Positions 43,176 to 54,460 of a stretch of 64,000 bases of DNA are shown here, piece after piece. Source of the DNA: Adiantum capillus-veneris (Eukaryota > Streptophyta > Polypodiopsida > Polypodiales > Pteridaceae). The translations under genes and the position numbers were made by a program. Below the pieces are notes generated by a model. It did no database searches and was not told the origin of the DNA. It was given only the letters and a program-made list of their open reading frames with translations. Numbering within the stretch: position 1 is the first letter of the stretch; each line of letters opens with the position of its first letter. Location of the stretch: contig CM043963.1 in NCBI GenBank assembly GCA_014529385.2, positions 71,814,412 through 71,878,411 of the forward strand, read 5' to 3'.

Positions 43176-44438
43176 ATGGCTGACAATAATCAAGAGAGTA
43201 GAATGAACATCGATAGCTTTGATTTTGCACATGAAGGTGCTAATGATGATGCTCCCATGTTTGTGAATTATCTTGTGACTAGGTTGCAACAAGCTATGGG
43301 CAACCCTACCTTGCAAGCCGAAGTTACTCAACAACTTCGTGCCTATGGAATTTCCCTTCCTCTCCAAGAGGAGAGAGAGCTTAGGAGGCCTCTTGAAGAG
43401 ACCCCCAAAAGAAGACTCTCTCCCATTCGAGAAGAGGAATCCAAAGAGAAAGAAAGCAATGAAAGTCTAAGTTCTTTTGAAGATGTGGCTCCACGAAGAA
43501 GGCGGTCTAGACGATCGCCTACTCCTCCCAAGAGGAAAAGAGCAACCCATAGTCCTTCTCCTCATCACTCTGAAAGGCAAGAGAGGAAACAAAGGAAGAA
43601 AAGGGCTAGGAAGAGGTCACCCTCTTCTCCTTCTTCTTCACCTTCCTCCTCTTCCGATGAAAGTTATGGCTATTCTCCTAGAGAATACAAGAGGGGAGGA
43701 CATCGCAAATCATTTCTTGCATGGCGAAGGTCACAAAAGCTAAAGAAGTTCAAGGAGGGAGGAAAGAGTATCTCTTTTCTCACCTACGATGGCACCTTTG
43801 GTGCTACCGACAAAGTCTTGGCCTTCATCCAGCAATTTGACGGGGCCTTTGGGGACGAGGGCTTCACAGAGTCCTCCAAGCTACGTCATGTAGCTATGCA
43901 CTTCCAAAAATCAGCTCGTCAATGGTGGGCTAGCCTTCGTGGCAATGGAGAAGCCCCAAAGACATGGAAAACTCTACGAGTTTCCATCATGAAGCAATTT
44001 CTGCCAAGCGATACTAAAGATAAAGTTCTTACCGAATGGCGCGGCTTGAAGCTTCTCTCTCATGAGTCTATCAACAAGTATGTAGACAAGTTTTGGGATT
44101 TACATCTCAAAGCTACTGTCTTTCAAAAGATAGACTTTGCCGAGCAAAGACAACAATTCTGTGTGGGATTACCTGAAGAGATGGCCGAATACATCAACTC
44201 TCAACGGCCCGGTACTATTACCGAAGTAATCCACCACACCATGGTTGCTTCACGCATCAATTTCCATCAAGGGGCTAGACGTAATGTCAAGCCCATGGAA
44301 AACAAAGATAAAAATGATGCAAAGGGGAAATCCAATGCTCAAAATAATTCCCAAGGCACTTCCAACAACAACAACAACAACAACAATCGGTCCAAGGAGA
44401 AGGGAGTTTACAAAGGTAAAAAAAAAACTCTCTCCTGA
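43176..44438 (+). CDS. element A gag protein (420 aa), frame ends at a poly-A slip site
   Basis: The protein starts MADNNQES, matching the start of the gag of C at 58557. Residues 106-160 form an Arg/Ser-rich stretch (RRRRSRRSPTPPKRKR, KKRARKRSPSS) resembling an RS domain. Residues about 195-340 are the retrotransposon gag domain (FLTYDGTFGATDKVLAFIQQ, ARQWWASLRG, FWDLHLKA, GLPEEMAEYINS). A poly-Asn stretch follows. The frame ends at 44438, before the zinc knuckle, because a run of ten A's (44418-44427) has one base more than the nine-base AAATATAAA at the same place in C. The knuckle is encoded in the next frame. Either a mutation or a slippage site is possible. Confidence 0.88.
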   Translation: MADNNQESRMNIDSFDFAHEGANDDAPMFVNYLVTRLQQAMGNPTLQAEVTQQLRAYGISLPLQEERELRRPLEETPKRRLSPIREEESKEKESNESLSSFEDVAPRRRRSRRSPTPPKRKRATHSPSPHHSERQERKQRKKRARKRSPSSPSSSPSSSSDESYGYSPREYKRGGHRKSFLAWRRSQKLKKFKEGGKSISFLTYDGTFGATDKVLAFIQQFDGAFGDEGFTESSKLRHVAMHFQKSARQWWASLRGNGEAPKTWKTLRVSIMKQFLPSDTKDKVLTEWRGLKLLSHESINKYVDKFWDLHLKATVFQKIDFAEQRQQFCVGLPEEMAEYINSQRPGTITEVIHHTMVASRINFHQGARRNVKPMENKDKNDAKGKSNAQNNSQGTSNNNNNNNNRSKEKGVYKGKKKTLS

Positions 44439-46314
44439 AGAGCTTGAAGCTTTTCGCAAGGACCATAAGTGTTTCAAGTGTGGAGAGCAAGGACATGGCT
44501 ATCGTTCTTGCCCCAAGAAGAATACTCGCAATGAGACTCCTAGAGCTTCCACCATTGAAACTCCAAAAGAGGATGCTCATTGCAAAGGATCATCACTCTC
44601 CTATGCTTGGGGAAAGGTAAGAGAGCATGATGCCTTCATCTTGTTTGACCCTGGCTCTACTCTTAACTTCATATCAATAGAGTTGGCCACCAAGTTGGGC
44701 ATTCAAGCTTTTGAGATGGGAGATATAGTAGTCGCTGATGCAACTTTCAAGGGACAACAAGCCTCCGTTACTCCCTTGATTGGGAAGTTGAGGCTTCATG
44801 TCCAAAGCTATGTCGACAAAGAAGACTTCTTCATCTCTCCTCTCCAACATCAGGGTGTTATCCTAGGGGCACCATGGTTTGATCGCATGGCTGCCAACAT
44901 GAAGTTCCCTGAAAGGAGAATTTACTTCACTTACAAGGGAAAGAACATGTATATAGATGCTAGTGAGCGTGGTCGCACTATTCCACTTGTAAATCCTCTT
45001 TCTTTTGATAAGTCAATGAAGAGCTCAGTTTCTGCGTACATGATTTTTGTCAAAGAGTCTCCAAAAGATACTAATGTTTCATCAAATGTAAATGATAGGA
45101 ATCAAGAAGAGTTAGACTTGTCTAATTTTCTAAAAGGATTCCAAGATGTGTTCATCGATGGTATCCCTATGGAATTACCTCCAAAACGAGGGGATGATGA
45201 CCATCGTATTGAGCTCCTTCCTGGAAGCTCACCACCTAACAAGCCTCCTTATCGAGTCTCACAAGCTCAACAAGAGGAGATCATGAGGCAAGTACAAGAG
45301 CTGGTAGACAAAGGGATGGTGAGGCCTAGTTCCTCTCCCTTTTGTTCTCCAGTCCTTTTAGTGCAAAAGAAAGATGGTACATACCGTATGTGTGTGGACT
45401 ATCGAGCACTAAACCATATCACTATCAAAAACAGATTTCCCGTACCTCGGGTAGAAGATCTGTTTGATAAGCTACAAGGATCTACCTACTTCAGTAGGAT
45501 TGACCTTAAGAGTGGCTATCATCAAATAAGGATAGTGGATGAAGATATCTTAAAGACCGCGTGTCGCACAATGTTTGGTCTTTATGAATATCTAGTCATG
45601 CCTTTTGGCTTGACTAATGCACCAGCTACGTTCAATCGTTTGATGGAGAAAATTTTTAGACCATATCAAAAATTCACTGGAGTGTTCTTTGATGATATCA
45701 TCATCTACTCCAAGTCTTTGGAGGAACATAAGCAGCATCTCCAAGTGATTTTTCAAGCATTGAGGGAGAACAAGCTTTATCTCAACCAAAAGAAAAGCGA
45801 ATTCTTCCTTCAAGAGATTCAATACTTAGGTCATATTATCTCTAAAGATGGTATCCAAATGGATCCATCAAAGTTAGAGGTAATAAAAGCATGGCCTAAC
45901 CCAAGAAATCTACATGAGCTAAGAAGCTTTATTGGTATGTGTGCATACTATAGACGCTTCATAGCAAAATTCTCTCAAGTAGCAGGACCACTACACGACT
46001 TAACTAAGAAGAATGTTAAGTTTGTATGGACTGCTAAGGAGCAAAATGCTTTTGAAAAACTCAAAGAGAAGCTTACTTCCCAACCAGTCCTCGTGCTTCT
46101 GGATCTCTCAAAGCCATTTGAGGTCCAATGTGATGCTTGTGGTGATTGCCTTGGAGCGGTTTTGCTTCAAGAAGGGCATGCCATAGCATATGAGAGCCGA
46201 AGGCTCAATGGTGATGAACGAGTCTTGGGCATTTATGAGAAAGAGCTTTTAGCTGTTCTACATGCCCTAGACACATGGAAGCACTACCTATTGGGGACTC
46301 CATTTATCCTATGA
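44428..46314 (+). pseudogene. element A pol part 1: CCHC knuckle, protease, RT, RNase H (stop in RNase H)
   Basis: In order: a CX2CX4HX4C knuckle (CFKCGEQGHGYRSC, about 44470-44511), protease with DPGST (Asp at about 44644), and a protease C-terminal region (GVILGAPWF). RT has [11 protein letters not shown] (catalytic Asp), [11 protein letters not shown] and [11 protein letters not shown] (FxDD intact, about 45688). The connection and RNase H follow with VQCDACGDCLGAVL and YEKELLAVLHAL. A TGA at 46312-46314 stands where the relatives have an Arg codon before MDHQSLKYF, consistent with CGA to TGA. Downstream RNase H sequence continues in the same frame to 46542. RT motifs are intact, so the lesion affects RNase H and integrase. 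Confidence 0.88.
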
Positions 46315-46542
46315 ACCGACCACCAAAGTCTCAAGTATTTCATGACGCAAACCAAGCTTTCCGACAAACAAATGAGGTGGGCACATTTTCTTTCGCAATT
46401 TAATTTCCATATTGCTCACATAGCTAGTAAGCACAATCAAGTTGCCGATGCACTTTCACGACGACCAAAACTTAATATGGTGTCTATAGCTACTCACAAT
46501 GATCTATCCTCTATGATAGATGAGTATGCTACTGACCCTGAC
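46315..46542 (+). pseudogene. element A RNase H C-terminal part after the TGA
   Basis: TDHQSLKYFMTQTK and HIASKHNQVADALSR complete the RNase H fold, with the Asp of the ADALSR block present. The frame then hits a 58-bp duplication and terminates at 46558. Confidence 0.8.
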
Positions 46543-46600
46543 TATAGCTACTCACAATGATCTATCCTCTATGATAGATGAGTATGCTACTGACCCTGAC
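46485..46600. repeat. 58-bp tandem duplication causing a frameshift in element A
   Basis: TATAGCTACTCACAATG... at 46485-46542 is repeated exactly at 46543-46600. As 58 is not a multiple of three, the integrase frame is shifted relative to RNase H. Elements B and C have a single copy here. Confidence 0.95.
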
Positions 46601-47950
46601 TTTAGAGACATAATGTCAGCCCTTGCTTTAGGGAAGAAAGAGGAACCATTCACCTTGCAGGATGGTTATCTTCTCCACGACAATAGGCTATGTGTTACTC
46701 ATTCCCTTCGTGAGAAGGTTATGTATGAATCCCATGCTCCTCCATATGCAGGGCATAGAGGTATTCAACCTACTCTCCGAGGAGTAGAGACGTATTTCTA
46801 TTGGCCTACCATGAAAGTGGACATACAAGAGTATGTTTCAAAATGTGTAGTATGCCAAAAGACCAAGTATGATAGAGGGAAGCAACCTGGATTACTCCAG
46901 CCATTGCCTATTCCAAATTCACCATGGGAGAGTATATCCATGGATTTCATCTTTGGATTGCCCAAGTCTATCCATGGGAATACAGGAATATGGACAATAG
47001 TCGACAGGTTTAGCAAGCAAGCACATTTCATTCCTGTCAAAAAGACTATTAAGGCACACCAAATGGCAACTCTCTTCATATCTCAGATTTTCAAGCACCA
47101 TGGATTACCCACATCCATCGTGTCAGATAGAGATTCTAGAATGACCAGTAATTTTTGGAAAGGTCTCTTTGAAAATCTAGGAACAAGATTGAATTTCTCT
47201 TCGGCCTATCACCCACAAACGGATGGCCAAAGTGAGATAGCCAATCTTACGATACTCGATCTACTCAAAACTTATGTTACCGAAGTAGATCAACACTCAC
47301 AATGGGAAAAGTATTTACCGCTAGTAGAGTATGCCTACTATAATACTGTACATACTTCTACGGGGAAAGCACCTTTCGAGATCATAGAGGGAAGACCTAA
47401 AAGTCCCTTGCTACTGAAAGTACATGGGAAGATCTTCGCCGCCGATGAGTATAGCCGTGACCTACAAGAATCTTTTCAAAAGATTAGGGAGGCTATAGCC
47501 ATCTCTCAACAAAGGCAAAAAGCTGCTGCTGATAAGCATAGAAGAGCCTTAATGTTCAAAGAAAATGATTGGGTCTTACTCAAGTTTCCTAAGGCTCGAA
47601 TAAGGCAAACGACGGGCAAAAATCCTACGGGCCATCAAAAGTATTATGCTAAACTAGCAAAAAGATACTATGGTCCTTTCCAAATCTTGAAGCCTATCAA
47701 TGAGACGGCTTATCAACTCAAGTTGCCCAACCATTGGCTTATACACAATGCCTTTCATGTAAGCTTACTTAAGCCCTACAAAGGAGAGCCACCAATTGAA
47801 CCAATTATTGAAGACCCTCCCGAAGTCGAAGACCAAGAAGAGGTGCTACAACCCGAAGCTGTCCTTTGGCACGGTATCTTATTAAGTTCAAAAATTATCC
47901 TTTTGAAGATGCTAAATGGATGCAAGGAGTACAACTTAAGGATAGTATGA
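46543..47950 (+). CDS. element A integrase with truncated chromodomain
   Basis: Integrase joins element cDNA to host DNA. The zinc-binding HHCC region is intact (H in ESHAPPYAGH, C in KCVVCQ). The core has Asp in MDFIFG, Asp in VSDRDSRM and Glu in TDGQSEI with D-x60-D-x35-E spacing. The C-terminal domain has WVLLKFPKAR and LPNHWLIHNAFHVSLLKPY. The tail is broken: compared with C near 62819-62855, about 37 bases are missing at 47872/47873. The frame therefore changes before the chromodomain-like KFKNYPFEDAKW, which is encoded out of frame at about 47888-47925. The 5' end of this frame lies in the 58-bp duplication, so it is not a natural start. Confidence 0.85.
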
Positions 47951-48329
47951 ACCTTGTCAATGCTTACAATGCTACATTAGAGTAAGCAAATGTACAAATT
48001 TCTTTTAAATGACTCATGTTTTTGTCTTATATGACTAGTCCTCTTTTTAATTGTGCACAAATTTAACTAGTATGCATGCTTAGAATCATGTTTGTGATGA
48101 CGACGTCTCTCAAACACCAAGTAGAATTTGTCACTCTACTTTGGGAGAATGAAATGGACTAAAGAGCAGACATGCTTGCGGAAGCTATGTCTCCCAAGCA
48201 CCAAATGGATTAGTCATCCATCTTGGAAAGATGTCGTAGGGTAAAAAGGGATCCTTTACCCGCTAAGTACGATTGACTAATGACTAAGACTTTATCTCTT
48301 CTACCTCATAGTCGAGGACGACTATGATT

Positions 48330-48344
48330 TCAAGAGAGAGGTAA
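48330..48344 (+). other. polypurine tract of element A
   Basis: CAAGAGAGAGGTAA immediately precedes the 3' LTR start TGTCAT at 48345, where plus-strand synthesis would be primed. Confidence 0.75.
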
Positions 48345-49939
48345 TGTCATAAAATCTAATATCTAACCAACCCAAATGATTTTCTCATATTAAATTGATC
48401 ACTTAATGTGGGAGAATAAACGGGAACAAGTGTTAAGATATAGATATGTGCTTATAGATCTATCTCAACACGGGGCCAATGGTAAAGGGGCCCAAAAGGG
48501 AGATGGTCTATCAAAGTGCAAGGCTAACCAATGGAGCATAAGACCTTAGGGTTAGCTTCATTGAAGACCTCCAATAAATGTGTGTAAAAGTCCTTTGACC
48601 TTAGGTAAGCTAGGGCTGAGCTTGAGGTGGGAACCCGGCCCAAGCTCGAGGTGCTTGTCCTGCTTGAGGTGCTTGTCGTGCTTGAGGTGTTTTTCATGCT
48701 TGAGGTGCTTGATTAAGATGCTTGAGGTGCTTGACTGGCTCCATGCTTGAGGTGCCTTGAGAAGCTTGCCTGAGATGCTTGTGGGAACACCCCTTAGTTC
48801 AAGTGCTTTGTCATGCCTTGTGAGTAAGGTGCTTGATCACCTAAAGTCAAAAGCATTCCTACAAGAGGGGGGGCGAGCCCTTTTCCTAGGGGCTAGAGAG
48901 AGAACACCCACTCACACACACAAGGGAAGCCCCAACTTGAAGAGGCAGCAAGGACACATGTCAGGCCCCTACCCATGTTACCTTCATGTGTTGCTTGAAG
49001 CCTATTGGCTAAGCTTCAAAGGGTTCCAATGATAAATTACATGAATTATCTAATTGTTTAGCATTTATCTAGCCCTCTCTCTCAAAAAGGAAAGGGGGAC
49101 ACTTGTCTCAAGGCTACCCCTACTGCTTGTAATGCCTCCTGCTCATGATTGGCTAGGCCTGGGAGGGTCCAATGAGCTTCAAGCATGAGCTACAAGGGGG
49201 GGTCGACCCAAGCTAGCTAGGGGCTTGCTTGAGGGGTATACTCACCCACACACACTCACAATCACTCTCATTGTGTGCTATGCAAAGTGCAAGAGCTCCC
49301 TCTCCAAGCAAGTAGAGGTTGAGAGCCTACACCAACACTCTTGGCTATGGAGTGCAAATCCAACCAAGAGCCATGCTTCAATGCTTGAGCTTGTCATCTC
49401 CTTCTTCTTCATTACTATGCTATTATGTATGCTAGCAACAAGAGTATGATAAGTGAGGAACTAGTTCTTTCTCCTATGAAATGTTTCTTCTTCCTCTTCC
49501 CTACCCTCATTCCCTGCTAGCTCTCTCCACCTTCGAAGGTGTTTGAGGTCTTGGGACTGAGGCTTGGGACAATTAAAGCTTTCTTCAAGTTCATGTTATG
49601 CTATGATTGGGATGCATGAAGCTTTCCATCTTCATTGCATCACCTAGGTCACAAGGAACACAAAGAATGTATTGTAACAAGTCTCTCTTAATTGGAGAAA
49701 TCATAATACAAATGCCTATTGGAGGGGGGACCGGCTCCACATAAATCCGGTCCTCAATTGTTGTCATGTTCTCTAAATTCTCTCTCTTGCAAAAGTATTG
49801 CTCATGCCAAGTTAACTAATTGCTATGATTATGTTGCTATCTTCAATTATGTCTACCCGCTATTCTCACAAAGTTATTTCTCGAAAGCATTCTCATTAAT
49901 TTCCGCTATTCTCAAGTTGAATAGGCTAATTGCATTACA
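48345..49939 (+). repeat. 3' LTR of element A (1595 bp)
   Basis: TGTCATAAAATC to GCATTACA, almost identical to the 5' LTR. It is followed by the TSD copy CCACCT at 49940-49945. Confidence 0.92.
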
Positions 49940-52900
49940 CCACCTTCTCCTTTTCTGCAACACACTTGACCAGATAGAAATCCACATCTTCGGCATTGGT
50001 TAAAGCATCTGGATATACAGCAAATGTGTCTCCAGAACATAGAGCGCTACTCAACACATCATGATGACCTTCGTATGTGAAGTCATCATAGCCAATGACT
50101 TCCTCTGTCAAAACTTCATCTGTTTGCTCAAGTAATGGCTGCAGAATTTGATAATCCCAAGCCTCCACGTGAGCTTTATTGATGCAACGATTCCACCTTC
50201 CGTTCATGCATGCATCACAGAATCATGCCAACTTTCTTGTTGCAAGGGCAGTTGGATCCTGTGGGTTGTGACCACGAATAGCATGCAAAGAGCGAGTTTT
50301 TGCCACAGTGGCACAATTCCACTTAACTTCCCTGTTAACATCTCCCTCTTTAACCTCCTAGAACACACGAGCACATTCCCTTTCTTTTGAAGGATATGAT
50401 GCAGGTGCTCCATGCGATAGGTTGGCCTGGCAATAAGCAACCACATCTGCTGCACACTGCAATATAGCTCCATTAGGTTTTAGTTGTTCATGGGTGAAGG
50501 TTCTTTTCACAACTGCTCCTGCACCATCATGCTTGCCCTTGCCATGCCCTGATCCAAAGAAGAACCAGCTCATCCCAATCCCTATGAGTCCACCATATCT
50601 TGCAACAAAATAGAAAGGCTTGGCTCCCTTGAATTGCGAGGCCGCACCATCTGACCACACCCAATGTTGTTGTAACCAGTCACGGTGTAGCATGAAGCAA
50701 TGTTGCACAAACAGTGTGTCATGGACCCTATCATTTGATATGAAGAAGTGGATTGTTTTGACTGCCTCCCCTGCGTTGCGGTAGTACGTTATGTGTACAA
50801 AAATAGTTACTTGACTAGAGTGCCAATGCATTGACTGAATCTCATTTTTCTCCTTGAAGGCATAATTTTCAGCAAAGTCAACAACTGAGACAATGACATC
50901 ATCCAGAAAGCGAAGTATACAATCCTTAAATTGTTGTCCTTGCCATCGTGCCACATAGTTATGAGTGATGAAGAGCTTCAATTGGTCTGCAACGTACAGT
51001 CGAAGAAACTCCCAACACTGCATTTATTTATGCAAAAGATCTTTTCTTTTCTTATTGTTTCCATGCCTGTCTTTTGCTTCTACATACACAAATACTTTCA
51101 CATTAATACTCTTACCTGGCTTTGCTGTTTCTAAGCAACATAATTCTAACTTCTTTACTCCACATATCTTACAGTCTCCCATCAGGCATTCCCTTCTATG
51201 GAAAACTGCATCTGCTAGATTTGGACAGAGAACGGACTCCCACATCTGTGTGACACCTTTGAACGTGTGATGTGAAGCCAGGCAGCCGCTGCTAATGTTC
51301 TTGCCTGTAGCACAGATATTGCATACACAGTTGCAACATGTATCATGCAACCCAAAAGCACGAGAGCGCATGTGGTTCAGTGCGTCTTTCAAAAAGGTCA
51401 TCTGCGGTATTTGCAACAGCATGTGTACCTATCCTTCAGCCTCCTGCAAAAGAATGGCTTTAACATCTCAAACATCCTCATGCCAATCTTGCAATCTGGA
51501 TGTTTTTGTTTGAATCTTTGAAAGAGCTCAACCTGCAATATCCATATTTGATCAGTATGTTTACTAGGAGAAATAATCCAAACAGGACTATACGCATTGC
51601 TACTTAATACATCCACCATAGATACAAATTGGTGTGTTAAACAACACATTGTATGGTCCTAACATGCATGTAACTGGGTATAACATTGTATACTAAGCAT
51701 GCTAGTTAACATGCTGAGTATGCTAACTAGCATGCTTGAGTATGGTAACTAGCATAGCTGAGTATGCTAACTAGAATACTAGCTGTGCTAACAAGCACAA
51801 TTAGTGTGTAATGTAGCATACGAGGCATACTCATCAGCATGCTAGTTAGCATGCTGAGTATACTCATCAGCATACTGAGTATGCTAACTAGCATGCTGAG
51901 TTAGCATACTAGCTGTGCTAACTAGCATACTCATTAGCATACTAGCTAGCATACTCATCAGCATGCTAGTTAGCATGCTCAGTATGCTAACTAGCATACT
52001 AGCTGTGCTAACAAGCTCAATCAGTGTGTAGTTTAGCATACGAGGCATACTCATCAGCATGCTAGTTAGCATGCTGAGTATACTCATCAGCATGCTAGGT
52101 AGCATGCTGAGTATGCTAGTTAGCATAGCTGAATATGCTAACTAGTATACTAGCTGTGCTTACAAGCATAATCAGTGTGTAATTTAGCATATGAGTCATT
52201 GTTAACCACATGAATGTGTGCTAAGAAGAATAGAAGGTATGCTAACTAGCATACATATTGTGCTAACCAGCACACTTATTATGTTGAACAACATATCCAG
52301 CACAATACGAATGCTAACTAGCATAAATTAGCTTACCTGTTATGCTAACTAGCATGCTGAGTATGCTAGTTAGCATAGCTGAATATGCTAACTAGCATAC
52401 TAGCATAAACCAGCTTACCCGTTATGCTACTTAGCATTCTTAGCTATGCTAACTAGCATACTCAGCATGCTAGTTAGCTAGCTGAGTATGCTTACTAGCA
52501 TGCTATATTGCTAGTTAGCACAACTGAGTATGCTAACTAGCATACTAGCTGTGACAACAAGCAAAATCAGTGTGTAGTTGAACATATGAGTCATGGTTAA
52601 CCACACAAAGTGTGCTAAGAATAATAGAAGGTATGCTAACTAGCATACATATTTTGTTAGCCAGCACACTTGTTATGTTGAATAGCATAGCCAGCATACT
52701 AGCATAAAAGGTTTTAAAGTAGCATATATATTGTGCTAACCAGCGTAGTCCTCAAGATCACTAGGCATGCTAACTAGCAGAAGATTTATGCTGAACACCA
52801 TACCCACCATACAGGAATGCTAACTAGCATATACCATAAACCAGCTTACCCATTATGCTAGTTAGCATACTACGAAAGGTAGCTAGCATACTCATTGTGC

Positions 52901-53867
52901 CAAAGAACATACAGAGCATGCTAGTTAGCATAATAGGTATGCTAACTACCATAAAGGGTGTTATAGTAGCTTACATATTGTGCTAGACAGCATACTTATC
53001 ATGCTAAACAGCATACTTATCATGCTAAACAGCATACCCAACATACTAGGAGTGAGACTATGCTAACTAGCACAACATACATAGCATAACATATTGTGAT
53101 AACTAGCATGCTCTGTATGCTAGGTAGATTACTAGCATGCTAGAATGCATAAGTTATGGCGCAAGTATGTCATTGATCACCTGAGACTCATCCAGGAGGT
53201 GCACAGGGTGTTTTATGTAGCTTTTCCTTCCCACTCTCTTTCGACAAACATCCTTCTTGTTGGGTGAAACATGAGTCTCCTCTGTCCAAAATGTGTAGAC
53301 CAATTCCTTAATTTCATCTGTGATAGGGCTATGATGGTGTTGCTTGTGACATTCAGCCAATGAAAACAGTCGAGCATTGACACCAGACTTCACCTGCCGT
53401 GATTTTTCTTTGAACAAGCTGTGACGGTCGACTTTTAGGACCCTGGAGAATTTGGCAATAGGCATGTTTTCCTTTGAATTTATCATCATCTGCAATGCTG
53501 CATTCTTCAAAAACAACTCGTCGTTAGAAGCTGGCTGCTTGACGATAGCTAGTGTGTTGCGAACATTGGAGACAATTGCACTCTGCACAGCAGCCTCCTC
53601 CTGTAAAGACTGATCACGGATTTCCCGAACAAGCAGATGTTGAGCAACAAGATTCCAGATTTCGCACTTTGCTTCTTTGTTGAGACCTTCAGTCCTGCTC
53701 TTGAAAGCTTTCACAATCTCGAAGGAGATTTTCCTTTTCTCCTCATCGTTGACGGCATGATGTCCTCGTTTAGTTGTCATCTGTCGGTGCTCCCGCTGTT
53801 TACGCTTTCTTTCTGTCTCATATTTCCTGATAATAGAAAGAGCTGGATGCTGGTAGTTGTGATTCAT
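49940..53867 (-). pseudogene. D gene 3: DDE transposase-like protein (two exons seen; C-terminus at 40900-41156)
   Basis: Exon 1 (53867-53181) encodes a basic N-terminal region and a block FWTEETHVSPNKKDV...KHPVHLLDES. Intron 1 (53180-51533) has GT and TTGCAG borders and joins in phase 0. Exon 2 begins VELFQRFKQKHPDCKIG, then TCCCKY, a Cys-rich region (CCNCVCNICATGK; CLMGDCKICG), and an RNase H-like core: VVDFAENYAF, NDRVHDTLF, HWVWSDGAASQFKG, then WFFFGSGHGKGKHDGAGAVVKR. After this come a conserved TRSLHAIRG block and FCDACMNG. I recognise this motif order from uncharacterised transposase-like proteins of other eukaryotes. The Asp residues are candidate metal ligands. Lesions: a frameshift at about 51410, TAA at 51024, TAG at 50358, TGA at about 50208, and element A in the last part. 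Confidence 0.72.
51533..53180 (-). repeat. palindromic satellite filling intron 1 of D gene 3
   Basis: From about 51660 to 53150 the intron is made of near-palindromic units around TATGCTAACTAGCATA / GCATGCTAGTTAGCATGC, with a higher-order block (TAGCTGTGCTAACAAGC...CAGTGTGTA) recurring every 200-400 bases. It is related to, but distinguishable from, the array in gene 1, which has TAATTA where this one usually has TAACTA or TAGTTA at the centre. Confidence 0.88.
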
Positions 53868-53980
53868 TTCTTGTAATGGCTCCCTTCTGCCTCCATTTCT
53901 AGTGGCAATAATGTTTTCTGCTGGTTTTCCATATCTGCAAGTTTGCTAAGCTTTGACAACTCAACTTCGAGGCAAGAAGC

Positions 53981-54263
<283 letters not shown>

Positions 54264-54428
54264 AGAGGCCACACCCCACGTCGTCGTCGTAACCGAAAAC
54301 AGAGTCCACACCCCATATGGGAGGGAACAAATAAGATATCTTATGGTTATTAAAATTTCAAACTTCACTTGCTCTTTGGTTTTGAATAGATGCTAACAAG
54401 CACCTCTTACTAGCATTGTCCAGGACAC

Positions 54429-54460
54429 CAAAAAGCATGACAATTTAACATGCTTATACC
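54429..54460 (-). repeat. right terminal inverted repeat of D
   Basis: On the minus strand it reads GGTATAAGCATGTTAAA then TTGTCATGCTTTTTG, one difference from the left TIR. It is followed by CTTTGG and the resumed gag of B. Confidence 0.85.

Larger units (their letters stand above)
41157..49939 (+). mobile_element. A: near-complete Ty3/gypsy chromovirus-like element (8783 bp)
   Basis: Two LTRs, a PBS (42762-42773), gag, protease, RT, RNase H, integrase, a chromodomain remnant, a PPT and a TSD are all present in Ty3/gypsy order. It sits inside D gene 3, on the opposite strand to that gene. High LTR similarity means a recent insertion, yet the coding region has four lesions (extra A in a poly-A tract, TGA in RNase H, a 58-bp duplication, a deletion in the chromodomain). 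Confidence 0.92.
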
